Shown here: positions 1 to 5,297 of the stretch, piece by piece
Layout: each line of letters opens with the position of its first letter
Position numbering within the stretch: the first letter of the stretch is position 1
NCBI GenBank assembly: GCA_025963425.1
Contig: JAOPUQ010000154.1
Span: 1-9,246 of the forward strand
Source: Modestobacter sp.
Lineage (GTDB): Bacteria > Actinomycetota > Actinomycetes > Mycobacteriales > Geodermatophilaceae
Length of the DNA: 9,246 nt
Direction of reading: 5' to 3'
Made by a program: the position numbers and the translations under genes
The notes under the pieces: generated by a model
What the model was told of the DNA's origin: nothing
The model's input: the letters and a program-made list of their open reading frames with translations, nothing else
Databases searched by the model: none

Positions 1-279
1 GTCGTCGACGCCGATCGGCACCCGCGCCGGGTCGACGCCGAGCAACCGGCCGAGGACGACGCGCAGCCCGGCGCGCAGCAGGACGCGCCGGCGGCACACC
101 TCGGGGGCGCCGCGCACAGCCCGCTCGGCCTCGGCCCCGCTCAGGAGCGCCGCGGCGGCAGCGAGGTCCCAGCCCGGGTCGGTCAGGTCGAGGAACCAGA
201 CGGCCGGGCCCGGGAGCCGGGCGGGAGAGCGTCGGTACGCCGCAGCACTCCGGGCCAGTCGTCGAGCAACGACAGTCAT
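1..279 (-). CDS. 4'-phosphopantetheinyl transferase, Sfp type (N-terminal part, cut by window edge)
   Basis: Only the first 93 codons are in the window. The translation begins MTVVARRLARS and contains VWFLDLTD, then LLSGAEAERAVRG, then a basic stretch RRRVLLRAGLRVVLGRLLG followed by DPARVPIG. This order (VWxxDL, an ExxRA helix, an R-rich helix carrying LRxxLGxxLGxDPxxV) is that of the N-terminal half of Sfp-type phosphopantetheinyl transferases, which move the phosphopantetheine arm of CoA onto a serine of acyl- or peptidyl-carrier proteins. The catalytic magnesium-binding motif lies beyond the left edge, so activity cannot be judged. The ATG was chosen because GGGGA (287-291) lies 7 nt upstream; an in-frame GTG two codons earlier (283-285) is too close to that site. 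A promoter candidate lies at 322-350. Which carrier protein it serves cannot be told from here. Confidence 0.75.
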   Translation of the reverse strand, partial: MTVVARRLARSAAAYRRSPARLPGPAVWFLDLTDPGWDLAAAAALLSGAEAERAVRGAPEVCRRRVLLRAGLRVVLGRLLGVDPARVPIGVDD

Positions 280-321
280 CGTCACATCCCCGTGGGCGAC
301 CCGGCTTGCCCGGACCCGTCG

Positions 322-350
322 ACCATAGGGCTGGCACCGGTGCCTGCCCA
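322..350 (-). promoter_or_regulatory. Candidate promoter of the phosphopantetheinyl transferase gene
   Basis: On the minus strand TGGGCA (350-345; 4 of 6 to TTGACA) is followed after exactly 17 bp by TATGGT (327-322; fits TAnnnT). Transcription would start near 315, giving a leader of about 36 nt to the ATG at 279. The fit is by eye; no expression evidence. Confidence 0.45.
333..344. promoter_or_regulatory. 12-bp perfect palindrome in promoter spacer (possible operator)
   Basis: GGCACCGGTGCC is a perfect 12-bp palindrome lying entirely within the 17-bp spacer between the proposed -35 and -10 boxes, a usual place for a repressor site. GC-rich palindromes of this size arise by chance in such DNA, so its role is only suggested by position. 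Confidence 0.3.
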
Positions 351-370
351 GAGCCAAGAACGCTGCCTGG

Positions 371-389
371 CGATCACCCTGGGTGATCG
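371..389 (-). terminator. Hairpin downstream of HAD gene
   Basis: CGATCACCC and GGGTGATCG are perfect 9-bp inverted arms around one central T. The site is 30 nt past the stop of the HAD gene, with a mildly T-containing tail on the minus strand (GTTCTTGG). A terminator is the simplest reading. A dimeric regulator site is the alternative, since a hairpin would have to open several central pairs to form a loop. Confidence 0.4.
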
Positions 390-419
390 GCGCCCGGGGC
401 GTCGGACACCGGACGGGCC

Positions 420-1085
420 TCAGGCCAGCGTGGTTCCCTCCAGCGCAGCGGCGAGGTCACCCGGAGTGTCGTAGATGGCCACCGCGCCGGCCGCGGTCAG
501 CTCGTCGTCCCCGAAGCCACCGGAGCGGACGACGATCGCCGGCATCCCGGCCTTCTTCGCCGCCTCCACGTCCCACACCGAGTCGCCGATCATCACGCTG
601 GCGGCGTCGGCAGGTGCCCCCAGCTTCCGCAGCGCGACCTGGAGCAGGTCGGGGGCGGGCTTGGTCGCCTCGGCGTCCTCGGAGGAGGTCCAGGCGTCGG
701 CGACGTCGCGGGCGTCGAGCAGGTCGAGGGCCACGTCGACGTGCCGCGGCTGGCCGGAGCTGGCCAGCACCAGCCGGTGGCCGCGCTCCTTGACGGCCAG
801 CAGCAGGTCGCGGGCGCCGGGCAGCGGGGCGACCTCGCCGATCAGCTCGTCGACCTCCTCGCCCTGCCGTTTCCGCCCCTCCTCGCCGACCCGGTCCTCC
901 AGCTCCTGCCCGCCCAGGGCGATGACCAGCTGGTCGCCGCCCATGCCGATGAGCCGGTGGATGCGCCAGATGGGGAAGGTCTCACCCAGCGAGCGCAGCG
1001 CGCGGTACCAGGCCAGCGCGTGCTGGTAGTTCGAGTCGACGAGGGTGCCGTCGACGTCCAGGACGGCGATCACGGGTTCAGCCAC
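420..1085 (-). CDS. HAD-superfamily hydrolase, phosphoglycolate-phosphatase-like
   Basis: A 221-residue protein with all four HAD motifs in order: motif I DVDGTLVDS with nucleophile D10 and acid D12, motif II serine in LASSG (S109), motif III lysine in TKPAPD (K142), and motif IV GDSVWDVEAA (D168, D172). Between motifs I and II is a helical cap (about residues 17-85), as in the phosphoglycolate phosphatase/beta-phosphoglucomutase subclass. It should be a cytosolic, magnesium-dependent phosphatase that works through an aspartyl-phosphate; the substrate cannot be told. The GTG at 1085 places the start nine residues before the nucleophile, typical for the family. The longer reading from a TTG at 1118 would add a Pro/Gly-rich tail with no family counterpart. 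No clear ribosome binding site is seen for either start. It lies downstream of the alcohol dehydrogenase on the same strand, but a strong hairpin stands between them. Confidence 0.85.
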   Translation of the reverse strand: MAEPVIAVLDVDGTLVDSNYQHALAWYRALRSLGETFPIWRIHRLIGMGGDQLVIALGGQELEDRVGEEGRKRQGEEVDELIGEVAPLPGARDLLLAVKERGHRLVLASSGQPRHVDVALDLLDARDVADAWTSSEDAEATKPAPDLLQVALRKLGAPADAASVMIGDSVWDVEAAKKAGMPAIVVRSGGFGDDELTAAGAVAIYDTPGDLAAALEGTTLA

Positions 1086-1147
1086 GCCGTCGGGTTGCCC
1101 AGCACCGGGCCGGGCCAATCGGCGCCACCCGTGCCGCTGCGCACGGT

Positions 1148-1186
1148 CCCCGCCCCCTCTGCCGCTGCGGGGGTGAGGGGGCGGGG
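1148..1186 (-). terminator. Strong GC hairpin after the alcohol dehydrogenase gene
   Basis: CCCCGCCCCCTC (1148-1159) and GAGGGGGCGGGG (1175-1186) are perfect 12-bp arms with a 15-nt loop. The hairpin starts 13 nt past the dehydrogenase stop. No T-run follows on the minus strand, as is common for actinobacterial terminators. The same segment can form a competing stem between CCGCTGC (1162-1168) and GCAGCGG (1186-1192). Confidence 0.6.
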
Positions 1187-1199
1187 CAGCGGAGGTGGG

Positions 1200-2306
1200 T
1201 CAGTGCTGGTGCTTCAGGACCCCGCGGATGATCGTGCCGTTCCGCTGGTCCTGGTAACCCTCGTTGACCTCGTCCAGGGAGTACCGCTTGGTGATCAGCT
1301 CATCGAGCTTGAGCGTGCCCTCCTCGTAGAGGCGCAGCAGCCGCGGGATGTCCCGGTAGGCGTTGCACATGCCGTAGAGCGCGCCCTGGATCTTCTGCTC
1401 GAAGAGGGTGGTGATGTTGGCCGGCAGGGCCAGCGTCATCTCCATCATCTCGTCGGCCAGGCCGGTGAGCACCAGCGAGCCGCCCTTGCCCAGGCAGCTG
1501 TACGCCCCGCCGATGATGTCGGTGCTGGTGACGCCGGTGGTGACGATGACGACGTCGGCACCGGTGCCGCGGGAGAGCTGCTTGGCCAGTCCGGCGGCCT
1601 CCGCGGTGCTGGCGACGGCGTGCGTCGCGCCCAGGGTCTGGGCGAACTCGCGGCGGAAGGCGACCGGGTCGACCGCGATCACGTGCTGCGCGCCGACGCC
1701 GGCCGCACCCTGGACGGCGTTGCAGCCGACCCCGCCGGTGCCGACCACCACGACGACGTCGCCCGGGCGGACCGGGCCGGCGTTGACCGCCGAGCCCCAC
1801 CCGGTGGGCACGCTGCAGGCCATCAGGGCCGCGACGTCCAGCGGGTAGTGGTCCTCGATCTTCACGCAGGAGTACTCGGAGAGCACCGAGTACTGGGCGA
1901 AGGCGCCCACCATGCAGAAGCCGCCCAGCTCCTCACCGTCCAGCCGGAACGGCCAGTCACCGCCGGGCAGCTGACCGGTGCCGATCGTCGCGCCCAGGTC
2001 GCACAGGTTGGACCGGCCGGAGGCACACCAGCGGCAGTGCCCGCAGGCCGGCAGGAACGCGGTGACCACGTGGTCCCCGGGCTTGACCCCGGTCACGCCC
2101 GCACCGACGGCCTCGACGACCCCGGCACCCTCGTGGCCGCCGATGATCGGGTACCGCTGGGCGGCGAAGCGCAGGTGCTCGTCGGAGTGGCACAGCCCCG
2201 CGTACGCCATCTTGACCAGCACCTGACCGGGGCCGGGGTCCTGCAGGTCGAGCTCCACGACCTCCCAGTCGCCGGGGCCCCGCAGCACTGCGCCTCGTGT
2301 CTTCAC
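1200..2306 (-). CDS. NDMA-dependent zinc alcohol dehydrogenase (Rxyl_3153-like, mycofactocin-associated)
   Basis: A full-length 368-residue medium-chain zinc alcohol dehydrogenase. Catalytic zinc ligands are visible as C39 (GLCHSDEH), H58 with E59 (GGHEGAG) and C164 (MACSVPTGWG). The structural zinc lobe has C88, C91, C94 and C102 (CGHCRWCASGRSNLC). The NAD-binding Rossmann turn GTGGVG is at 189-194, followed by an acidic residue in IAVDP. Whole-length resemblance is to the NDMA-dependent family, where NAD(H) stays bound and electrons leave through an outside acceptor, in vivo thought to be mycofactocin. This assignment is from remembered family sequence. The substrate is probably a primary or secondary alcohol; the aldehyde direction is also possible. 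The GTG start is fixed by GGAGG (2314-2318) 7 nt upstream and by the common N-terminus MKTRGAVLRGPG. The frame stays open much further upstream, but that part lies opposite DUF5946 and is not coding. Confidence 0.9.
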   Translation of the reverse strand: MKTRGAVLRGPGDWEVVELDLQDPGPGQVLVKMAYAGLCHSDEHLRFAAQRYPIIGGHEGAGVVEAVGAGVTGVKPGDHVVTAFLPACGHCRWCASGRSNLCDLGATIGTGQLPGGDWPFRLDGEELGGFCMVGAFAQYSVLSEYSCVKIEDHYPLDVAALMACSVPTGWGSAVNAGPVRPGDVVVVVGTGGVGCNAVQGAAGVGAQHVIAVDPVAFRREFAQTLGATHAVASTAEAAGLAKQLSRGTGADVVIVTTGVTSTDIIGGAYSCLGKGGSLVLTGLADEMMEMTLALPANITTLFEQKIQGALYGMCNAYRDIPRLLRLYEEGTLKLDELITKRYSLDEVNEGYQDQRNGTIIRGVLKHQH

Positions 2307-2344
2307 CGTTCGTCCTCCGTGGTTCGATCTCGCGTCGGTGTGCC

Positions 2345-2368
2345 GTGCCGCGTGGACTCCACGGGCAC
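2345..2368. promoter_or_regulatory. Imperfect palindrome in the divergent dehydrogenase/DUF5946 intergenic region
   Basis: GTGCC, a one-base bulge, CGTGG, loop ACT, then CCACG and GGCAC: ten pairs with one bulged G. It lies 39 nt upstream of the dehydrogenase start. A second inverted pair, GGACTCC (2354-2360) and GGAGTCC (2383-2389), overlaps it. The 180-bp gap must hold promoters for both genes, so this could be an operator or a leader structure of the dehydrogenase mRNA. I could not place a convincing -10 box for the dehydrogenase. Confidence 0.3.
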
Positions 2369-2448
2369 CCCCACTGACTACCGGAGTCCCCCGGCGGGTC
2401 CGCAGCCAGCCCCGTCCGGGGCTCCCCTCGCCCCTCCGCCCCTCCGCC

Positions 2449-2478
2449 GCGACAGCGCCCGCGCGGGTGCGGCACGAT
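2449..2478 (+). promoter_or_regulatory. Candidate promoter of the DUF5946 gene
   Basis: GCGACA (2449-2454; 4 of 6 to TTGACA), 18-bp spacer, CACGAT (2473-2478), then 8 nt to the GTG start. This resembles the leaderless layout seen at other genes in this window, with two extra bases. There is no ribosome binding site before this GTG. Confidence 0.3.
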
Positions 2479-2486
2479 CGGCCTCC

Positions 2487-3068
2487 GTGAGCCCTGCCGA
2501 CACCCCTGCCGACATCGACGGCTCCCATCCCGCCGCACGGGAGTCGCTCGTCGTCCCGGCCGCCGGGAGCAGGGCGCCGGCGACCGAGAGGTGCCCTGGC
2601 TGCGGCGCCGTCCTGGTCGTCGTCCCGGGGCTGACCAGCTCCGCCGCGGGCGCCTCCCCGAGTTGCTCGGGGCTCTTCGACGTCACCGTGCGCGGGCTGC
2701 GCGACGAGGCCGCCGCCGACGTGCAGACCGCCGGCCTGCTGCAGCTGGCCACCGACGCCTACGCGGCCCAGCACCTGCAGCCCGGGCACCCGGCCACCCC
2801 CGCCGCCCGGCTGTGCCTGTGGGTGGCCCGCGGGCTGGACCCGCTGCGGGGGGCGGAGATCGCCGGGCGGCTGGACGAGGCGGCGCCCCGGGGGCTGTCC
2901 GCACCCCAGCGCTGGACGACGACGGTCGCCGACGTCGCCGCCGACCTCGACGTCGTGGACCTGCCCTCGCTGGTGCGGTCCTGGGCCGGGGCGGTCTGGG
3001 CGGACTGGTCGCCGGCGCAGGACGAGCTGCGCGCCGCCGCCGACGCGGCCCTGGGAACCCGACCCTAG
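2487..3068 (+). CDS. DUF5946 family protein, function unknown
   Basis: A 193-residue protein. After a disordered-looking Pro/Ala-rich head (about 1-33) comes CPGCG (C36, C39), then SPSC (C60), then a helical part with QLATDAYAAQH (D90, H96) and a Leu/Ala/Trp-rich tail. A CPGCGA head, a cysteine after a Ser-Pro, and a DAYxxQH motif are what I recall for DUF5946, a family without known function. The three cysteines and the histidine could bind a metal, which is inference. The start is uncertain: GTG 2487 is the first in-frame start after the divergent promoter region and has a promoter-like box 8 nt before it, but the CPGCG core only begins at residue 36. It is convergent with tetR, with 25 nt between stops. 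Confidence 0.7.
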   Translation: MSPADTPADIDGSHPAARESLVVPAAGSRAPATERCPGCGAVLVVVPGLTSSAAGASPSCSGLFDVTVRGLRDEAAADVQTAGLLQLATDAYAAQHLQPGHPATPAARLCLWVARGLDPLRGAEIAGRLDEAAPRGLSAPQRWTTTVADVAADLDVVDLPSLVRSWAGAVWADWSPAQDELRAAADAALGTRP

Positions 3069-3082
3069 GCCGTGGGCGAGCT

Positions 3083-3103
3083 CCGGGGCTGGGTCAGGCC
3101 CGG
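3083..3103. terminator. Possible hairpin between convergent DUF5946 and tetR genes
   Basis: CCGGGGCT (3083-3090) can pair with AGGCCCGG (3096-3103) around a GGGTC loop, with one G-G mismatch. It overlaps the last codons and stop of tetR. The sequence is weak but sits where a shared terminator is expected. Confidence 0.25.
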
Positions 3104-3723
3104 CCGGACACCGGGTCGGCGTCGGTGATGGGCAGCAGGACGTCGGCCACCAGGTGGTCGACCTGGGCCGAGGTCATCGGGGCGTCCACGAAGGCGGTGT
3201 AGCGCTGCCACCACAGCGCCTGCAACACCGAGCCGAGCAGTGCGATCCGCTCGTGGGACAGCTCGCGGCCCCGGCCTGCCTCCCGGCCGGCGAGCTCGCG
3301 GACAGCGGCGGCCAGCGGGCGCACCAGTGCCTCCTCCAGCCCGGCGCGCAGCTCCTCGTCGTGCCGGGCAGCACCGACCAGGCTGGCTGCGGCCCGCTCC
3401 GCGCGCTCCAGGGGCCGGGTCCACGGGTCGAGCAGGGCGACCAGGTCCGAGCGCAGTGAGCCGGTGTCCTCGGGGGTGCGCACCAGGCTGGTGCAGCTCA
3501 GCGCGTGCCGGGCCAGGGCAGCCATGGTGGGCCAGCGGCGGTAGATGCCGGCCTTGCCGGCGCGGGCCCGGGCGGCGATGCGGTCGCTGTTCAGCCGGCC
3601 CCAGCCCTCATCGGCCAGGATGTCGACGGCCACGGACACCAATTGGTCGGACAGCTCCGAGGAGAGGGGGCGGCCGGGCGGTCGGGTGGCAGCGCTGCGC
3701 ACGGTCGGGCCGGTGGTCGTCAC
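3094..3723 (-). CDS. TetR/AcrR-family transcriptional regulator
   Basis: A 209-residue protein, a usual length for TetR regulators. The N-terminal DNA-binding domain spans about residues 24-72: a first helix (SDQLVSVAVDILADEGW) and a helix-turn-helix of the form LNSDRIAARARAGKAGIYRRWP, where the turn and GIYRRWP recognition helix are characteristic. The rest is an all-helical ligand-binding and dimer domain with no ligand hint; the GSLRSDLVALL segment (about 88-98) is typical of one common C-terminal subclass. It probably represses its own gene or a neighbour when unliganded. The GTG start has no ribosome binding site but stands exactly 6 nt after a -10-like box, so the mRNA may be leaderless. 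The gene follows the menB pair by 82 nt but appears to have its own promoter. Nothing in the sequence links it firmly to a target. Confidence 0.88.
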   Translation of the reverse strand: MTTTGPTVRSAATRPPGRPLSSELSDQLVSVAVDILADEGWGRLNSDRIAARARAGKAGIYRRWPTMAALARHALSCTSLVRTPEDTGSLRSDLVALLDPWTRPLERAERAAASLVGAARHDEELRAGLEEALVRPLAAAVRELAGREAGRGRELSHERIALLGSVLQALWWQRYTAFVDAPMTSAQVDHLVADVLLPITDADPVSGRA

Positions 3724-3729
3724 TGTGCA

Positions 3730-3758
3730 ATCGTGCCCAAGAGCGCACCGTAGGACAA
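3730..3758 (-). promoter_or_regulatory. Candidate leaderless promoter of tetR
   Basis: On the minus strand TTGTCC (3758-3753; 4 of 6 to TTGACA), a 17-bp spacer, then CACGAT (3735-3730), then six bases to the GTG of tetR. This would start transcription at the first base of the start codon, which agrees with the missing ribosome binding site. Confidence 0.5.
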
Positions 3759-3805
3759 CCAGCTACCGCATGGGAAGCTGATACAGAGAGTGACCCGTGG
3801 CACAC

Positions 3806-4138
3806 TCAGCCGCTGGCGGCGCTCTCCACGTGGGCCTGCAGGCTGGCGCCGTCGTCCCCGACCCAGCCCTTGCCGCGGGCGTACTCGACCATGCCGTCGA
3901 ACTTGCTGCCCCAGTCCGCGGCCGACGCCTGCGGCTCGCCGACCGCCTTCAGCGCCGCGATGTCGAGGAACCCGGTGTCCGCGTCGGCCAGCCGGCCCAG
4001 CCCCGCGTCGCGCAGCGCCTGGTCGGCCTCCTCCTCGGTCAGCGCACCGACGGCCAGCTGCAGGTGCGCCAGGTCGTCGACGTCGGACACCCGCACCTCC
4101 GGTGCCGACCCGGCACCGCCCACCACCTCGACGATCAC
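3806..4138 (-). CDS. Conserved hypothetical protein in the menB operon
   Basis: A 110-residue acidic, soluble protein with no signal peptide, membrane segment or cysteine. Visible features: a short beta-rich start (MIVEVVGG), an acidic helix around VDDLAHLQLAVGALTEEEADQALRDAGL, LDIAALKAV (about 58-66), and a C-terminal WGSKFDGMVEYARGKGW. I recall similar small unnamed actinobacterial proteins with the LDIAAL and GKGW signatures but know no function. The GTG start is well supported by GAGGAGG (4144-4150) 5 nt upstream. It begins 27 nt after the menB stop with no hairpin between, so it is very likely co-transcribed and may serve menaquinone synthesis; that role is inference from position only. 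Confidence 0.75.
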   Translation of the reverse strand: MIVEVVGGAGSAPEVRVSDVDDLAHLQLAVGALTEEEADQALRDAGLGRLADADTGFLDIAALKAVGEPQASAADWGSKFDGMVEYARGKGWVGDDGASLQAHVESAASG

Positions 4139-4165
4139 ACTGTCCTCCTCGCTCTTCCGTGGTTC

Positions 4166-5056
4166 TCAGACGTGCCAGGGGAAACGGGAGAAGTCCGGCT
4201 CGCGCTTCTCCAGGAAGGAGTCCCGGCCCTCCACCGCCTCCTCGGCCATGTAGGCCAGCCGGGTGGTCTCCCCGGCGAACAGCTGCTGACCGACCAGCCC
4301 GTCGTCGATCAGGTTGAAGGAGTACTTGAGCATCCGCTGGGCGGTCGGGCTCTTGGCCACGATCCGCCGTCCCCAGTCCAGCGCGGTGGCCTCGAGCTCG
4401 GCGTGCGGCACCACCCGGTTCACCATGCCCATCGCGTGCGCGTCGGCCGCGGAGTACTCCTCGCCGAGGAAGAAGATCTCCCGGGCGAACTTCTGCCCCA
4501 CCTGGCGGGCCAGGTAGGCCGAGCCGAAGCCGCCGTCGAAGCTGCCCACGTCCGCGTCGGTCTGCTTGAAGCGGGCGTGCTCGGCGCTGGCCAGGGTGAG
4601 GTCGGAGACGACGTGCAGGCTGTGCCCGCCGCCGGCCGCCCACCCGGGGACGACGCAGATGACGATCTTGGGCATGAACCGGATCAGCCGCTGCACCTCC
4701 AGGATGTGCAGCCGCCCGCTCACCCCGGCGCCGGCCTCGTAGCCGTACTTGCCGCGCACCCGCTGGTCGCCGCCGGAGCAGAAGGCCCAGCCGCCGTCCT
4801 TCTCGCTGGGGCCGTTGCCGGTCAGCAGCACGCAGCCGACGTCGGTGGACAGCCGGGCGTGCTCGAAGACGGCGAGCAGCTGGTCGACCGTCTGCGGGCG
4901 GAAGGCATTGCGCACCTCGGGCCGGTCCAGGGCGATCCGGACGACGCCGGCGTCCACGGCCCGGTGGTAGGTCAGGTCGGTGAGCTGCTCGAAGCCCGCG
5001 ACCGGCTCCCAGGCGCTGCTGTCGAAGATCTCCGAGACGTCGCTGCGTGCGCTCAC
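4166..5056 (-). CDS. menB: 1,4-dihydroxy-2-naphthoyl-CoA synthase (MenB)
   Basis: A 296-residue crotonase-fold enzyme that closes the ring of o-succinylbenzoyl-CoA to 1,4-dihydroxy-2-naphthoyl-CoA in cytosolic menaquinone synthesis. Visible signatures: RPEVRNAFRP (45-54), the CoA/oxyanion segment WAFCSGGDQRVRGKYGY (90-106), GWAAGGGHSLH (138-148), the catalytic segment KQTDADVGSFDGGFGSAYLAR with D167 and S172, and the C-terminal FSRFPWHV. D167 occupies the position that in M. tuberculosis MenB supplies a carboxylate and in E. coli is a glycine needing bicarbonate, so this is the bicarbonate-independent type. Length and N-terminal extension fit actinobacterial MenB. The GTG start has no ribosome binding site, but TAGGTT ends six bases before it, which suggests a leaderless mRNA. 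It heads a short operon with the 110-residue unknown. Confidence 0.95.
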   Translation of the reverse strand: MSARSDVSEIFDSSAWEPVAGFEQLTDLTYHRAVDAGVVRIALDRPEVRNAFRPQTVDQLLAVFEHARLSTDVGCVLLTGNGPSEKDGGWAFCSGGDQRVRGKYGYEAGAGVSGRLHILEVQRLIRFMPKIVICVVPGWAAGGGHSLHVVSDLTLASAEHARFKQTDADVGSFDGGFGSAYLARQVGQKFAREIFFLGEEYSAADAHAMGMVNRVVPHAELEATALDWGRRIVAKSPTAQRMLKYSFNLIDDGLVGQQLFAGETTRLAYMAEEAVEGRDSFLEKREPDFSRFPWHV

Positions 5057-5062
5057 GGTGCG

Positions 5063-5068
5063 AACCTA
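5063..5068 (-). promoter_or_regulatory. Candidate -10 box of a leaderless menB promoter
   Basis: TAGGTT on the minus strand fits TAnnnT and ends six bases before the menB GTG, the distance expected if transcription begins at the start codon. No -35 box is visible 16-19 bp upstream, where the DNA is a G-run. Confidence 0.45.
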
Positions 5069-5164
5069 GCCCGACCCCGACGGCGCCCCCGCAGCAGCGC
5101 CCGGGACGGGGACCGACGCCCGGCGTCGTGCCGGGAGAACATGCCGACGCCGGCCGCGGGCCCG

Positions 5165-5193
5165 CTGACAACGGGAGTGTGATGTACGACACT
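5165..5193 (+). promoter_or_regulatory. Candidate promoter of the acetate transporter gene
   Basis: CTGACA (5165-5170; 5 of 6 to TTGACA), a 17-bp spacer, then GACACT (5188-5193; A and T at the two key -10 positions). Transcription would start near 5200, leaving a leader of about 98 nt before the ATG. The -10 box is weak, which would suit a regulated promoter. Confidence 0.4.
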
Positions 5194-5196
5194 CCC
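5173..5196. promoter_or_regulatory. Perfect inverted repeat over the promoter (operator candidate)
   Basis: GGGAGTGT (5173-5180) and ACACTCCC (5189-5196) are perfect 8-bp arms around an 8-bp spacer. The repeat covers the proposed promoter spacer and -10 box. It is less GC-rich than its surroundings and has the size of a site for a dimeric regulator such as TetR or GntR types. As it is 116 bp from the divergent menB start, it could in principle affect both genes. Confidence 0.45.
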
Positions 5197-5220
5197 TCCA
5201 CCCACTGGTCCTCGTCCCGA

Positions 5221-5279
5221 CGACCGCCATCGGTCGCGACGAACCGACGAGCCCCAGGCCTGCGCCGACCGCGCGCAGG
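5221..5279 (+). other. Hairpins in the transporter mRNA leader
   Basis: Two perfect inverted repeats lie in the predicted untranslated leader: CGACCG/CGGTCG (5221-5226, 5231-5236; 4-nt loop) and CCTGCGC/GCGCAGG (5259-5265, 5273-5279; 7-nt loop). Short GC inverted repeats are frequent in such DNA, so each alone means little. The rest of 5057-5297 shows no gene. Confidence 0.3.
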
Positions 5280-5280
5280 T

Positions 5281-5295
5281 GGACAGGAGCTGTCC
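5281..5295 (+). promoter_or_regulatory. Hairpin enclosing the transporter's ribosome binding site
   Basis: GGACAG (5281-5286) and CTGTCC (5290-5295) form a perfect 6-bp stem around GAG. The AGGAG ribosome binding site (5285-5289), 8 nt before the ATG, lies in the inner stem and loop, so folding would hide most of it and limit translation. Confidence 0.45.
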
Positions 5296-5297
5296 CG

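Noticed and set aside
1086..1118. Longer HAD start at TTG 1118
   Set aside because: It adds a Pro/Gly-rich tail absent from the family, begins with a rare start codon and has no ribosome binding site.
741..2486. Plus-strand open frame running into the DUF5946 gene
   Set aside because: It is antisense to the HAD and dehydrogenase genes, which have clear motifs and start signals. Only the part from 2487 has family-like sequence.
2307..2789. N-terminal extension of the dehydrogenase frame
   Set aside because: It lies opposite DUF5946 and the intergenic region, has no family counterpart, and the GTG at 2306 has an ideal ribosome binding site.
3724..3750. GTGC/GCAC repeats before tetR as an autoregulatory operator
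   Set aside because: The matching pieces are only four bases long and not symmetrically arranged, so chance explains them.
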